A DNA stretch of 55,693 nucleotides, from the NCBI GenBank assembly GCA_016868585.1, contig VGGR01000009.1, positions 1-55,693 of the forward strand, written 5' to 3'. Shown piece after piece: positions 17,528 to 27,900 of the stretch. Below the pieces are notes generated by a model. It saw only the letters and a program-made list of their open reading frames with translations. It searched no databases and was not told the origin of the DNA. Within the stretch, counting starts at the first letter, position 1; the number at the start of each line of letters is the position of its first letter. The translations under genes were made by a program, and so were the position numbers. The DNA is from Bacteroidota bacterium. GTDB lineage: Bacteria > Bacteroidota > Bacteroidia > Chitinophagales > Chitinophagaceae.

Positions 17528-17988
17528 TAGCGGCTTTTTAGCAAGGCAGCTACCACTTTGTCTATGGGCAGACTCATTACGTCAGGGTTGAATTGATTCC
17601 AGGGAATAAGCCTGAAAGATTCCATTTGTTCAGTTTTCTGATAAGCAGCTATAGCCTCTTCGCTAAACGTAAAGGGTTGTTTGTTCAGGTTTATGTGAAA
17701 CGGCTCCAATGCAGTCAATTTATAATAAACAGAGAGTACCTGATGCGCTGGATTAAATGCAGAACGTTGAAAAAAATCGGTGGTATAAATATGTTCATCC
17801 ACCTGTACGTTGAGGTTTAGCTCCTCCTTGATTTCTCTAATCAAACAGTCATGTATTCCTTCCCCAAATTCAAGCCCTCCTCCCGGGAATTTGGTAAAAG
17901 AAGCACCGTTGATTATTTCGTCACTGACCAGAATCCGGCCATCGTGATCCCTCAAAATACCATAAACCCGAACGATAATTTTATTCAT
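17524..17988 (-). CDS. NUDIX hydrolase
   Basis: A 154-residue protein with a complete NUDIX box: GGLEFGEG followed by REIKEEL fits Gx5Ex7REUxEExGU. This places it among pyrophosphohydrolases acting on NDP-linked compounds; the substrate is not evident. The gene overlaps dapF by 8 bp and follows it in an operon with the nucleoside phosphorylase gene. Confidence 0.87.
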   Translation of the reverse strand: MNKIIVRVYGILRDHDGRILVSDEIINGASFTKFPGGGLEFGEGIHDCLIREIKEELNLNVQVDEHIYTTDFFQRSAFNPAHQVLSVYYKLTALEPFHINLNKQPFTFSEEAIAAYQKTEQMESFRLIPWNQFNPDVMSLPIDKVVAALLKSRY

Positions 17989-18784
17989 GGTTTAATGTTG
18001 CAAGATCAATAGATCCTTCAAACACAAAATGGACCGACCCGCATAGCCAGATGTTATTGAATTGATGCTTTTCCATTTTGATGTATTCGATCTGGAGATT
18101 TCCCCCTCTGGTTTTTACTGTAAGGTTATTGAGTCCGTTTTCGTTATGGAAACAGACCAATGCTGCTGCCGTTGCACCTGTGCCGCAGGAAAGGGTTTCG
18201 TTTTCAACCCCTCTTTCATAGGTTCTAAGTTGTATTGAGCCTTCGCCCTTTTTTGTTTCAACAAAATTGACATTGATCCCCTCTGCCTCAAATGCTTTGC
18301 TGAATCGAATAGCGCGACCCTCTTTGACAACGTCGATCTGTTCAATGTCTTGAACAAACCGAATTATATGAGGGGACCCTGTGTTTAACATAAAGTCTCC
18401 TTGTTGTTCCTGTATACAGTTGACATCTTTCATGCGGAGCGCAACAACATGGGCAGATCGAATATGCGCTTCATGGGGGCCATCGATTGCCAGGAAATGG
18501 AAATGTTGTTTTTGGATGCCAGCTTTTTTGGCAAACAGCGCGATACAGCGCCCTCCATTTCCGCACATGCTGCCTTCTCTACCGTCCGCATTAAAATACT
18601 TCATCTCAAAATCATACCCCTCTTTTTCTTGTAACAACATCAAGCCGTCTGCTCCAATGCCCCGGTGCCGATCGCAAAGAAATTGAATAGTGGATTCCGG
18701 TAGTGCATCTAAGGATCTATCGCGGTTATCGGCAATGATAAAGTCATTCCCAGTGCCCTGATACTTTTTAAAATTTAGGATCAT
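17981..18784 (-). CDS. dapF: Diaminopimelate epimerase
   Basis: A 267-residue PLP-independent racemase that converts LL-DAP to meso-DAP for lysine and peptidoglycan. The two catalytic cysteines are visible: Cys74 in MCGNGGR and Cys200 in SCGTGA. The N-terminal KYQGTGNDFI is the family signature. It overlaps the upstream nucleoside phosphorylase gene by 4 bp (ATGA) and the downstream NUDIX gene by 8 bp, so the three genes are cotranscribed. Confidence 0.96.
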   Translation of the reverse strand: MILNFKKYQGTGNDFIIADNRDRSLDALPESTIQFLCDRHRGIGADGLMLLQEKEGYDFEMKYFNADGREGSMCGNGGRCIALFAKKAGIQKQHFHFLAIDGPHEAHIRSAHVVALRMKDVNCIQEQQGDFMLNTGSPHIIRFVQDIEQIDVVKEGRAIRFSKAFEAEGINVNFVETKKGEGSIQLRTYERGVENETLSCGTGATAAALVCFHNENGLNNLTVKTRGGNLQIEYIKMEKHQFNNIWLCGSVHFVFEGSIDLATLNHE

Positions 18785-19662
18785 GGAAATGATGCTGAAA
18801 ATGTAGTTAAGAACTGTTGAATCAGCTTGTCAATATACAAAGGGGCGTTATCACTAAAAGTTTGTGTAACGCGATTAGCTACTATAACGTTCAAGGCAAG
18901 ACATTGGTGTCCCATTAACCGACCTAATCCGTAAATGGCTGCCGTTTCCATTTCAAAATTTGTAATTCGATGTGCGCCAAAACTAAAGTCAGTTAACCTA
19001 TTTATTAGATGAGGATTGTTCAAGCCAAGACGCAACACCCTGCCTTGGGGGCCATAAAATCCAGGACAGGTGACTGTAATGCCATGATGGAAATTTTGTA
19101 CAAAATGTTTGAGCAGGGAAGACGCTGCAGTGCTCAGGTAAGGTAATCCGGTTTGATGTTGAAGTTGTGTTTGTGTCAAGAAGGATTGGATGAGTAAAGA
19201 TTCCTCTTCGTTTTGGCTAAACCGATAAAAGTGCAAGAGGTTATCAATGCCTAATCCGTGAGTTGAGGCTACAAAACTGTTTACAGGTATATCTGCTTGC
19301 AGCGAACCTGATGTGCCTAACCGAATTATTTGAAGGCTAGTAGCTTTTTCTTTTGGGCAACGCGTTACCAAATCAATATTTGCTAAGGCATCCAGTTCAT
19401 TTAATACTATGTCAATATTGTCCGGTCCAATTCCTGAGGATAGAACGGTAATCCTTTTGGATCCTACATAACCGGTATGTGTAATAAATTCTCTATGCTG
19501 GCACGTAAATTCTATCCGATCAAAATAACGACTAACTGCTTTTACACGATCTGGATCTCCTACGGTTATGACAGTGGGAGCTAATTCCTCTGGACGAAGG
19601 TTCAGATGGTATAGGGCACCTCTGCTATTTACGATTAACTCAGATGCGGCTATTGGATTCAT
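18781..19662 (-). CDS. Nucleoside phosphorylase (uridine phosphorylase-like)
   Basis: A 293-residue PNP/UDP-phosphorylase-fold protein. It has VGDPDRVKAV (phosphate/ribose site of uridine phosphorylases), SSGIGPDN, and the catalytic-site segment NFEMETAAIYGLG. It would cleave nucleosides by phosphorolysis; uridine preference is inferred from similarity only. First gene of the phosphorylase-dapF-NUDIX operon. Its promoter (TTTG, 21 bp, TATTTTTG) ends 7 nt before the ATG, so the mRNA may be leaderless. A nucleoside permease gene at 23224 may be functionally related. Confidence 0.85.
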   Translation of the reverse strand: MNPIAASELIVNSRGALYHLNLRPEELAPTVITVGDPDRVKAVSRYFDRIEFTCQHREFITHTGYVGSKRITVLSSGIGPDNIDIVLNELDALANIDLVTRCPKEKATSLQIIRLGTSGSLQADIPVNSFVASTHGLGIDNLLHFYRFSQNEEESLLIQSFLTQTQLQHQTGLPYLSTAASSLLKHFVQNFHHGITVTCPGFYGPQGRVLRLGLNNPHLINRLTDFSFGAHRITNFEMETAAIYGLGRLMGHQCLALNVIVANRVTQTFSDNAPLYIDKLIQQFLTTFSASFP

Positions 19663-19669
19663 ATGGATT

Positions 19670-19702
19670 CAAAAATACTGCTTATTTTCGCAGTCCTCCA
19701 AA
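19670..19702 (-). promoter_or_regulatory. Promoter of the nucleoside phosphorylase-dapF-NUDIX operon
   Basis: On the minus strand TTTG (19702-19699) is followed after 21 bp by TATTTTTG (19677-19670), fitting the Bacteroidota -33/-7 pattern. The ATG lies 7 nt downstream of the -7 box. The region also lies immediately upstream of tRNA-Cys on the other strand. Confidence 0.55.
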
Positions 19703-19703
19703 G

Positions 19704-19774
19704 GGTCCTGTGGCCGAGTGGCTAGGCAGAGCTCTGCAAAAGCTCCTACAGCGGTTCGAATCCGCTCGGGACCT
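19704..19774 (+). tRNA. tRNA-Cys (anticodon GCA)
   Basis: The acceptor GGTCCTG pairs with CGGGACC, the D arm carries GGCCGAGTGGCTAGGC, the anticodon stem GAGCT/AGCTC closes the loop CTGCAAA (anticodon GCA), and the T arm is GCGGTTCGAATCCGC. Discriminator U73 is the identity base for Cys. No CCA is encoded. A Rho-independent terminator follows within 4 nt. Confidence 0.96.
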
Positions 19775-19777
19775 CCA

Positions 19778-19806
19778 AACCCCGCTACTGCGGGGTTTTC
19801 TTTTTA
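19778..19806 (+). terminator. Rho-independent terminator after tRNA-Cys
   Basis: The stem CCCCGC/GCGGGG, extended by two A-T pairs, has a TACT loop and is followed by TTTTCTTTTT. It ends the tRNA-Cys transcript. Confidence 0.85.
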
Positions 19807-19824
19807 TCATCGTAAAGGTTGACC

Positions 19825-19832
19825 TAACTTTG
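19825..19832 (+). promoter_or_regulatory. -7 box upstream of the small membrane protein gene
   Basis: TAACTTTG matches TAnnTTTG exactly and ends 6 nt before the ATG at 19839. It follows directly after the tRNA-Cys terminator. Confidence 0.5.
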
Positions 19833-19838
19833 CAGGCC

Positions 19839-20144
19839 ATGTTAACTGAACAGGAAAAGGACTTTATTATTTTTTGGGAAAAAAACAGCGCCACAAAGAA
19901 GCGATGGATCCGTCAATTATCGGTGGGTTTACCCATGGGGGTTAGCTTAGTTTTGGCCATTGCAGTTAACCTTTTTGCTGGTTGGTATAGTCGTGCTCAA
20001 ATGATTTTATTCAGAGAACAATCTTCTTTAATCCTTATTCTTCTGATTGCAGCAATTGCAATAGTGTTATTTGTCGTAATTTTTTCAGCTCGCCACCGAT
20101 GGGAAATGAATGAGCAACGATACCGAGAACTTATTAATCGATGA
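19839..20144 (+). CDS. Small two-helix membrane protein of unknown function
   Basis: A 101-residue protein. A charged N-terminus (EQEKDFIIFWEKN) is followed by two hydrophobic helices (about residues 37-53 and 60-79) and a basic/acidic tail, so a bitopic hairpin in the inner membrane is likely. I do not recognise the family. The open frame extends upstream through tRNA-Cys, but the promoter box and terminator place the start at 19839. It lies 18 bp upstream of the FKBP lipoprotein gene and may be cotranscribed with it. Confidence 0.7.
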   Translation: MLTEQEKDFIIFWEKNSATKKRWIRQLSVGLPMGVSLVLAIAVNLFAGWYSRAQMILFREQSSLILILLIAAIAIVLFVVIFSARHRWEMNEQRYRELINR

Positions 20145-20162
20145 TCCCCTTAAATTGCAAGT

Positions 20163-20633
20163 ATGCGTAATTTACTTTTTATTCTTTTTGTTGGATTGAT
20201 GTCTGCCCTTATGCCTGGATGTAGTAAGGGAACAACTGCCTGCACACCTAAAACAGTAGCCAGTGAATTGGCTTCCATGCAAAATTTTGCTACTGTAAAT
20301 GGGATGAGTGTTCAGTCGCATAGTAGTGGTATGTTATATCAAATTGTAAATCCTGGCAGTGGCCTCACACCCGCACTGACCTCTCGAATTGCTGTTCGGT
20401 ATACAGGTAAATTGATGAATGGAACAATTTTTGATTCAAACACGGGAGTACCTGTTCAGTTTTTATTAGGCCAGGTAATACTAGGCTGGCAGCTAGGACT
20501 TCCTCTAATTAAGCAAGGCGGGGTGATTCGTCTCATTATTCCTTCTTCACTTGCCTATGGATGCAATGCCGCCGGATCAATCCCTGGTGATTCAGTATTA
20601 TATTTTGAAGTAGAACTTGTTGATGTTCTTTAA
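20163..20633 (+). CDS. FKBP-type peptidyl-prolyl cis-trans isomerase, lipoprotein
   Basis: A 156-residue protein with a lipoprotein signal (LMPGC, lipidated Cys at residue 20) and one FKBP domain. The domain shows [17 protein letters not shown], the [13 protein letters not shown] flap and IPSSLAYG, followed by [11 protein letters not shown]. It should catalyse proline isomerisation and assist folding of periplasmic or surface proteins. It sits between a small membrane protein gene and the serine dehydratase gene, with short spacers on both sides. Confidence 0.92.
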   Translation: MRNLLFILFVGLMSALMPGCSKGTTACTPKTVASELASMQNFATVNGMSVQSHSSGMLYQIVNPGSGLTPALTSRIAVRYTGKLMNGTIFDSNTGVPVQFLLGQVILGWQLGLPLIKQGGVIRLIIPSSLAYGCNAAGSIPGDSVLYFEVELVDVL

Positions 20634-20644
20634 AGCTCGAAAGT

Positions 20645-22072
20645 ATGTCAATGGAAGCCATATCAGCTTTTGACATTTTTAAAATTGGAATAGGGCCCTC
20701 CAGTTCTCATACGTTAGGGCCTTGGCGTGCCGCGCTTCTACTGCTTGAACAATTACGGACTCAACAACAGCTCTCGGCTGTTAGTGCTGTTCGTGTGCTG
20801 CTCTACGGTTCTCTAGCTAAAACCGGAAGAGGGCATGGCACGGATATCGCTGTGCAAATGGGATTGTTGGGTGCCGATCCGGTTATATTCCCAACAGCTC
20901 AAATTCCCTCTCAGTTAAAGACTATTGCGGTGCAGCAATCGCTTTTACTGGGGGGTGTGCATGAAATTTCTTTTGATCCACAAGCAGATATTGAGTACTT
21001 GATCACCGAGTCTCTGCCTTTTCACTCTAATGCGCTTTCATTTTTAGTGACGCTTGCCGGTGGTGTTAATTTTTCACGAACATTTTACTCAGTGGGAGGA
21101 GGATTTGTTGTGCAGGAAGGTGAAAGTGCAACTATTGCAAAGAAGGTTGAGTTGTCTTTTCCGTTTTCCACGGCCCAGGAGCTTCAACACTGGTGTATGA
21201 AAACGGGTCTGTCCATCTTTGAGATAATGATGGAAAACGAGTTGGCTTGGCGTAATGAACAACAAACCAGTGATCAGTCTGATCGGATTTGGGCAGTAAT
21301 GAGTGAAAGTATTTTTAAGGGTTGTCACACACGCGGTATTCTGCCTGGAGGATTGGAGGTTGTGCGTAGAGCTGCCGAGTTGAATAAAAAGCTACTTAAG
21401 GGACGTTCTTACTCAACAGTTGAAGAGTGGACAGCTTGTGTTAAAGCTGGAGGACATGGCTTCAATTACACCTTGGACTGGGTGAGCTGCTTTGCTCTGG
21501 CAGTAAATGAAGAGAATGCGTCATTTGGAAGAGTGGTTACAGCTCCCACGAATGGGGCAGCTGGAGTGGTGCCTGCTGTTTTACAATATTATTTATCATT
21601 TTGCGAGGCCAATAATAAGCAATCGATAACCTCTTTTTTATTGACTGCGGCAGCAATCGGTATTATTTTCAAACAGGGGGCCACGCTATCTGCAGCAATG
21701 GGGGGGTGTCAGGCTGAGATAGGTGTTTCAGCTGCCATGGCAGCGGCTGGTCTTACCGAAGTCATGGGGGGCACCCAACGACAGGTTTTAATGGCTGCAG
21801 AGATTGCCATGGAACATCACCTCGGTTTAACCTGTGATCCTATTGGCGGACTTGTTCAGGTTCCCTGTATTGAAAGAAATACAATGGGGGCTATTAAAGC
21901 AATTATGGCATCACAATTAGCCCTTCAAAGCTCACCTGATTTAGCAAAGGTTTCGTTGGATGCCGTAGTTAAAACCATGTGGGAAACGGCAAAAGATATG
22001 AATCATAAGTATAAGGAAACTGCAGATGGAGGATTAGCCATCAATGTTCCGCTTAGTTTGCCAGAGTGCTAA
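20645..22072 (+). CDS. sdaA: L-serine ammonia-lyase, iron-sulfur type
   Basis: A 475-residue single-chain (type II) L-serine dehydratase that converts serine to pyruvate and ammonia using a [4Fe-4S] cluster. The beta-domain signature [10 protein letters not shown] lies near the N-terminus. The catalytic alpha domain contains [32 protein letters not shown], and [16 protein letters not shown] with cluster cysteines. It is 11 bp from the FKBP gene, so cotranscription is plausible. The 3' end overlaps mqnE by 20 bp in convergent orientation. Confidence 0.95.
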   Translation: MSMEAISAFDIFKIGIGPSSSHTLGPWRAALLLLEQLRTQQQLSAVSAVRVLLYGSLAKTGRGHGTDIAVQMGLLGADPVIFPTAQIPSQLKTIAVQQSLLLGGVHEISFDPQADIEYLITESLPFHSNALSFLVTLAGGVNFSRTFYSVGGGFVVQEGESATIAKKVELSFPFSTAQELQHWCMKTGLSIFEIMMENELAWRNEQQTSDQSDRIWAVMSESIFKGCHTRGILPGGLEVVRRAAELNKKLLKGRSYSTVEEWTACVKAGGHGFNYTLDWVSCFALAVNEENASFGRVVTAPTNGAAGVVPAVLQYYLSFCEANNKQSITSFLLTAAAIGIIFKQGATLSAAMGGCQAEIGVSAAMAAAGLTEVMGGTQRQVLMAAEIAMEHHLGLTCDPIGGLVQVPCIERNTMGAIKAIMASQLALQSSPDLAKVSLDAVVKTMWETAKDMNHKYKETADGGLAINVPLSLPEC

Positions 22073-23174
22073 AATCTTCTAATACGTTGTAGAGCGAATC
22101 TCTCTCAATGGGCGTTCGGCCTGTTTGTTTGATCAAGTTTACTAATTCAGTGATAGTCAAAGTTGGACTTTGTTCCTCCGACCCGGCCATACTATAGATT
22201 TTTGTAGAGTCATCGATTGTGCCATCAATATCATCTACGCCAAAACTTAAAGCCAATTGAGCGTTTTGACGACCCAACATAGGCCAATAGGCTTTAAGGT
22301 GAGGGAAATTATCCAGGTATATTCGAGCAATTGCATACATCCGCATATCCTCAATGAGAGTGCTTTCAGTAACATGACTCATGTCATTGTCCTTGTTCCT
22401 GAATTTGAGTGGAATAAATGTGTTAAATCCACCGCTTCTGTCTTGTAAGGATCGTAATCTACTCATGTGGTCAACTCGGTGTGCGTAGGATTCTATATGT
22501 CCATAAAGCATGGTGGCATTGGAGGGTATGCCTAACCGATGCGCCGTCTCATGGATGCTAAGCCACCCATCCCCATCTACTTTGTCCTTACATATTTTTT
22601 CACGGATCTCCGGATGAAAAATCTCTGCGCCTCCGCCAGGTATCGATTCCAACCCGGCTTCTATTAAACTCTTTAGTCCATCCTCAACGGATAAACCTGC
22701 CTTTCTAAACATGTAATCAAATTCTACTGCGGTGAATGCTTTGATATGTAATTCCGGGCGATGTGATTTAATGGCGGCTATCAAATCTTTAAAAAATTTA
22801 AGATTCATTTTAGGATGAACTCCACCTACAATATGAACTTCAGTAACGGGATTGCCGTCATATTTTTTTACCAGTTCAAGCATTTGCTCAATGCTATACT
22901 CCCAACCCTTCTCTCTATTTGCATACAGCCGGCTATATGCGCAAAACTGACAACTGAAAACACAAACATTGGTTGGTTCTATATGAAAATTACGATTAAA
23001 ATAAACTCGGTTTCCATGTTTGCGCTCACGAATTTTATTGGCAAGTGTGCCAACAAACCCCAAACTGGCCTCCTCAAATAGCCGCATACAATCCTGATCT
23101 GTGATACGGATTTGATTAGCTATTTTTTGAGCAATTGCTTGCAGCTTGGGGGATGTTCGAGGCGTAGGTTTCAT
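22053..23174 (-). CDS. mqnE: Aminofutalosine synthase MqnE (radical SAM)
   Basis: A 373-residue radical SAM enzyme with the CxxxCxxC cluster motif at Cys71, Cys75 and Cys78 (context [10 protein letters not shown]). It joins 3-enolpyruvylbenzoate (the MqnA product) to the adenosyl radical to form aminofutalosine. MqnC is a close relative, but the segment around residues 175-230 ([29 protein letters not shown]) is MqnE-like. The -7 box TATCTTTG lies at 23202-23195 on the minus strand, giving a ~14-nt leader. Together with mqnA it shows menaquinone is made by the futalosine route. Confidence 0.92.
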   Translation of the reverse strand: MKPTPRTSPKLQAIAQKIANQIRITDQDCMRLFEEASLGFVGTLANKIRERKHGNRVYFNRNFHIEPTNVCVFSCQFCAYSRLYANREKGWEYSIEQMLELVKKYDGNPVTEVHIVGGVHPKMNLKFFKDLIAAIKSHRPELHIKAFTAVEFDYMFRKAGLSVEDGLKSLIEAGLESIPGGGAEIFHPEIREKICKDKVDGDGWLSIHETAHRLGIPSNATMLYGHIESYAHRVDHMSRLRSLQDRSGGFNTFIPLKFRNKDNDMSHVTESTLIEDMRMYAIARIYLDNFPHLKAYWPMLGRQNAQLALSFGVDDIDGTIDDSTKIYSMAGSEEQSPTLTITELVNLIKQTGRTPIERDSLYNVLEDFSTLAN

Positions 23175-23194
23175 GCGGGGTTAATAGGATGACG

Positions 23195-23219
23195 CAAAGA
23201 TATTAATTCCTTATCTTTC
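23195..23219. promoter_or_regulatory. Back-to-back promoters of mqnE and the nucleoside permease gene
   Basis: TATCTTTG on the minus strand (23202-23195) serves mqnE. TATCTTTC (7/8 match) on the plus strand (23212-23219) ends 4 nt before the permease ATG. The -33 regions would fall within the opposite gene's leader. Confidence 0.45.
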
Positions 23220-23223
23220 TGCT

Positions 23224-24474
23224 ATGACACCAAGAATCAAACTTACCATTTTAAGCTTTTTAGAATTTTTTATTTGGGGGTCCTGGCTTATTACAGTTGG
23301 TGCCTATTGGTTTCAGAATCGCCAGTGGAGTGGAGCGGAATTCGGTGCTATTTTTTCTACCATGGGACTCTCTGCTATTTTTATGCCCGCCTTGGCAGGT
23401 ATTGTAGCAGACCGGTATCTAAATGCAGAACGCTTGTTGGGTATCTGTCATTTGATAGGGGCTGTTGTGCTGTTCTATTTGCCCCGGGTAAATGACCCCG
23501 GTCAATTCTATTGGGTGCTGTTATTTTATATGTTGTTCTATATGCCTACCATATCCTTGGCCAATACAGTCTCCTATACAGTATTAGTGGGTGCCGGGAA
23601 AGATATTGTCAAGGAGTTTCCTCCTATACGTGTCTGGGGTACCGTTGGATTTATTGTGGCCATGTGGATAGTAAGCTTATTGCATCTGGAAACATCCGCT
23701 TTTCAATTTTATGTTGCAGGATCTGCTTCTATACTTTTAGGAGTTTATTCTTTTTCCTTACCCAATTGTCCTCCCAAATCTGCCACCACAACATCCACTT
23801 CATTGACTTCATTATTGGGATTACAGGCTTTTTCGCTTTTTCGCAATTACAAGATGGCTCTATTTTTCATATTTGCTATGTTGCTGGGTGCTGCTTTACA
23901 ATTGACCAATGCTTATGGCGATACTTTTTTGCACGATTTTGATAAGGTGGATGCATTCAAGAACAGTATCGCTGTGCAATATCCCGCAATAATTATGTCA
24001 ATTTCTCAGATGTCTGAAACTCTCTTTATTCTTGCCATCCCATTTTTCTTACGTCGGTTTGGGATAAAAAAAGTGATGTTGTTTAGTATGATTGCCTGGG
24101 TTTTCCGCTTTGGTCTTTTTGCATTTGGAGATCCCGGCGAAGGGCTATGGATGATCATATTATCCTGTATCGTTTATGGTATGGCATTTGATTTTTTTAA
24201 TATATCAGGGTCACTTTTTGTAGATACGCAAGTCTCTCCCTCTATTCGTGCTTCCGCTCAAGGGATTTTTATGATGATGTCAAATGGTTTCGGTGCTTGG
24301 TTAGGAAGTACCATAAGCGGGTTAGTGATTCAATACTATTTTACAAATCCGGATCAATCTATGAACTGGCGGGAGATTTGGTTATCCTTTGCAGGATATT
24401 CCTTGGTAGTTGCCGTATTATTTGCGCTATTATTCAGACACCGCCACCTGCCAAGCGAAACATCATCCCGCTAA
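23224..24474 (+). CDS. Nucleoside permease, MFS (NupG-like nucleoside:H+ symporter family)
   Basis: A 416-residue protein with about 12 membrane helices. The N-terminus (ILSFLEFFIWGSWLITVGAYW) and FNISGSLFVDTQVSPSIRASAQG near the C-terminal half are typical of the nucleoside:H+ symporter family. It would import nucleosides across the inner membrane. Functionally it fits the nucleoside phosphorylase at 18781. A bidirectional terminator follows at 24498-24527. Confidence 0.9.
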   Translation: MTPRIKLTILSFLEFFIWGSWLITVGAYWFQNRQWSGAEFGAIFSTMGLSAIFMPALAGIVADRYLNAERLLGICHLIGAVVLFYLPRVNDPGQFYWVLLFYMLFYMPTISLANTVSYTVLVGAGKDIVKEFPPIRVWGTVGFIVAMWIVSLLHLETSAFQFYVAGSASILLGVYSFSLPNCPPKSATTTSTSLTSLLGLQAFSLFRNYKMALFFIFAMLLGAALQLTNAYGDTFLHDFDKVDAFKNSIAVQYPAIIMSISQMSETLFILAIPFFLRRFGIKKVMLFSMIAWVFRFGLFAFGDPGEGLWMIILSCIVYGMAFDFFNISGSLFVDTQVSPSIRASAQGIFMMMSNGFGAWLGSTISGLVIQYYFTNPDQSMNWREIWLSFAGYSLVVAVLFALLFRHRHLPSETSSR

Positions 24475-24497
24475 TTGAGGGATGGTGAGTATAAAGG

Positions 24498-24527
24498 AAA
24501 AAGCCCGCTTTTTGAGCAGGCTTTTTT
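24498..24527. terminator. Bidirectional Rho-independent terminator
   Basis: The stem AAAAAGCC-C-GC / GC-A-GGCTTTTT has one C-A mismatch and a 7-nt loop. It carries U-tracts on both strands and lies between the convergent nucleoside permease and trxA genes. Confidence 0.8.
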
Positions 24528-24544
24528 AATATGTAGTTTGCGCC

Positions 24545-24862
24545 TTACGCGTGCGTTTCTATTTTTTTTACAAAGTTAGCTTTAGGTTGTGCGCCTACTA
24601 ACTTGTCTACCACCTGGCCATTTTTAATAAACAGGATAGCCGGGATAGAGGTAATTCCGTAATTCATAGACACAGAGGGGTTATGATCCACGTTTAATTT
24701 CCCAATGTTTACTTTGCCGTTATACTCTTTTGCAAGTTCCTCAATTACGGGTCCAATAGCGCGGCAGGGTCCACACCATTCAGCCCAGAAGTCCACTACA
24801 CAAAGTTTATCGGATTCCAGGACATCTGTTTTAAAATTGTCGTCGGTAAATTCTTTAGCCAT
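24545..24862 (-). CDS. trxA: Thioredoxin
   Basis: A 105-residue cytosolic thioredoxin with the redox-active WCGPC (Cys30, Cys33), the cis-proline segment SIPAILFI and no signal peptide. It is a general dithiol reductant for ribonucleotide reductase, MsrA-type enzymes and others. Monocistronic: promoter box TAAATTTG at 24894-24887 (minus strand) and a terminator 18 bp past its stop. Confidence 0.96.
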   Translation of the reverse strand: MAKEFTDDNFKTDVLESDKLCVVDFWAEWCGPCRAIGPVIEELAKEYNGKVNIGKLNVDHNPSVSMNYGITSIPAILFIKNGQVVDKLVGAQPKANFVKKIETHA

Positions 24863-24886
24863 TTTGTATTATTTAAATATGCATTG

Positions 24887-24894
24887 CAAATTTA
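24887..24894 (-). promoter_or_regulatory. -7 box of trxA
   Basis: TAAATTTG on the minus strand matches TAnnTTTG exactly, 24 nt upstream of the ATG. No clear -33 box. Confidence 0.5.
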
Positions 24895-24949
24895 GTTCCA
24901 GCGCTATTCTTCTTGACCCATTGGCATTAGTTGTGTAAAACTTGTCAGG

Positions 24950-27900
24950 CTACAGGGTCTGTACCGAAACTTGTAGCGCAGGGTTCTTATTAAAAAAGTT
25001 TGTGAGCTCTGAACTCATTTCAATTCCTGAGGAAGTAGTTATAAGACTGGTATGTAATTTATTGTACTGATCTGTTAGAGTTAATTTAAAGATTGTTTTT
25101 CCTGGATTGTTCTTGAAGTACTTGCCTAAAAATTCAATTATTTCATCATTGATATCCTGCGGTTTAGCATCCACTTGCAACATGCTTGTCAGACTACCCA
25201 TCATTGTTTCAGCCAATGTAACCCCCATCACTTTAAATTGAAATTCGTCATGATTGTAGCGTTGCTTTAAAAATCCATTTATTAATACGGTACTGCCTGT
25301 TTGCAGGAGGGGTGAGATTTTCATGTAATCGTCACTGAATAGTGGAAACTCCATTTTGCCTGTATAATCCTCTATAATAAAATTGCCATACTTATTTCCG
25401 CTTTTAGCGATACGATGCTGTGCGTCGGTCACTAAACCAATAATCCGAAAGGGCCTGCCTGGGTTTGACTGTTCACGTATAGCGTCTCTGAAGTAAAGAA
25501 AATCACGAATGGTGGTAACGCGGTAATGCTGAATTTCGAACTTGTAATTGTCCAAGGGATGACCACTTAGGTAAATGCCTGCCACTTCTTTTTCATGGTC
25601 CAGTTGAACCATCAATGGCCAGGGGGCCACATTCAGCATACGGGGAGGGGGGATCTCCATAGTCACAGGCAAATCTCCAAACAAGGTATTAGCGGTGCTT
25701 GCTTGCTGTTGTCCCATCAATTGACCGTAACGGATAATCTTTTCGAGTCCAGTAACATCCTCCCCTTGAGCCACTGTAAAATATTGTGCTCGATGTAGTG
25801 ATGGGAAACAATCAAAGCTCCCTGCATAAGCTAAACTCTCTAATGTTTTCTTGTTTACAGAGCGTTGGTTGACTCTTTTAATAAAATCAAAGATGTCTTT
25901 GAATGGTCCTTTTTTATTTCGGTCTTCAATGATATTTTCTACTGCAGCTTCACCTACTCCTTTCAGACCACCTAACCCAAACCGGATCTCCCTTTTGTTA
26001 TTCACCGCAAATCCTTTGAGGGATTCATTGATATCAGGGCCAAGCACATTAATTCCCATACGCCGGCATTCTTCCATAAAAAAGGTGATCTTTTCTATGC
26101 TGCCGGCATTGTTAAGTACGGCAGACATATATTCTGCCGGATAGTGAGTCTTTAAATAAGCCGTTTGATAAGCTAACAATGCATAGCAAGTTGAGTGCGA
26201 TTTGTTGAACGCATATTGTGCAAAGGCCTCCCAATCAGACCAGATTTTTTCTAATCGTTCAGGCGGCAATAAGTTAGCGGTGGCGCCTTTGATAAACTGC
26301 TTTTTCATCTTGTCCAATGTCTCCCTGTTCTTCTTCCCCATTGCTTTTCGAAGAACGTCGGCATCTCCTTTACTAAATCCGGCAAGTTTTTGCGCCAATA
26401 ACATCACCTGTTCTTGATACACGGTGATGCCATGGGTTTCTTCCAAAAATTCCTGCATTTCTGGCAAGTCATAACTAATGGATTCCCGTCCATGTTTACG
26501 ATCGATGTAATTGGGTATATAAGCCATTGGGCCAGGGCGATACAAGGCGTTCATTGCAATCAGATCCTCAAATTGATCCGGCTTTAGTTCCCGTAAGTAC
26601 TTTTGCATTCCCGGGCTTTCAAACTGGAAGGTGCCAACCGTAGAACCGTGTTGATAGAGTGCATAAGTTTTGGGGTCGTCCAATGGGATCTTATCGATAT
26701 CAATTTCTAGCTGGTGTAATTGTTTGATCAGGGATAATGCATTTTTGATGATGGAAAGGGTTTTCAACCCAAGGAAGTCCATCTTAATGATGCCGGCATT
26801 TTCGATATCAGTCCCTTCAATTTGTGTAACCCATAGTGGAGAATCCTTGGTGGTAGCAATGGGGATCAATTCTGTTAAATCGGTAGGGGCTATGATAATA
26901 CCCGCCGCATGAATACCTGTATTACGAACAGAACCCTCGAGCCTTTCTGCCTCCCGTAGTACCCGGCCTGCAGGAATTGCGGTTTGTTTGTACAGCTCTC
27001 TTAATTTTTTTACGTTCTCTAGTTCGTCATTGGAAAGGGCTTCCTTTTCTTCCAATGACCTTTCGCCTTCTTTTGATTTTAAAGGAGCGTGCAGCATTCT
27101 TCTGAGCTCTATACCCTGTTTTTCCGGCACTAATTTGGCAAGTGCATTTGACTCCGGCAATGGCAGATCCATGACGCGCGCAACATCCTTGATGCTCATT
27201 TTTGCCGCCATCGTTCCATAAGTAATGATCTGCGCTACTTGATTCTTGCCATATTTTTCTACAACGTAGTCAATGACTTTCTGTCTGCCTTCATCATCAA
27301 AGTCTGTATCGATATCCGGCATAGACTTTCGATCCGGGTTTAAGAAACGTTCAAATAGCAAATTGTACTTGATAGGGTCTATATTGGTGATACCAATGCA
27401 GTAGGCTACCACTGAACCCGCTGCAGATCCCCGTCCTGGTCCAATGAAAACTCCTTTCTCGCGACCTGCTTTGATAAAATCACTTACAATCAGAAAGTAC
27501 CCGGCAAAGCCCATTGTCTTGATCGTGAACAACTCAAATTCAATTCTCTCCTTTAGCGTAGGCGTTACCGAGGTATATCTTTTATTGGCCCCTTCATAAG
27601 TAATATGCTTCAGGTATTCCCATTGGTTATTGGCATCTGGTGAAATTTTATTTTTTCCAATGACCTCTTCCTTGCTGTGAATTTGAAATTGCTTTTCAAC
27701 TGGAAAATTTGGAAGTAAAATATCCCGGGTCAGGTTAAGGGGAACCACCTTGTCTACGATCTCATTGGTGTTATCTAATGCTTCGGGTAAATCGGCAAAT
27801 ACCTTTGCCATTTCCTCTTTTGTTTTGAAAAAGAACTGATCGTTTGGGAAGGCAAATCGTTTGTCTTTAACATGGATATCATCGTCCGCAAAATCACGAA

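Noticed and set aside
19644-19838. Upstream extension of the small membrane protein frame through tRNA-Cys
   Set aside because: The tRNA, its terminator and a promoter box all lie within the extension, so the true start is the ATG at 19839.
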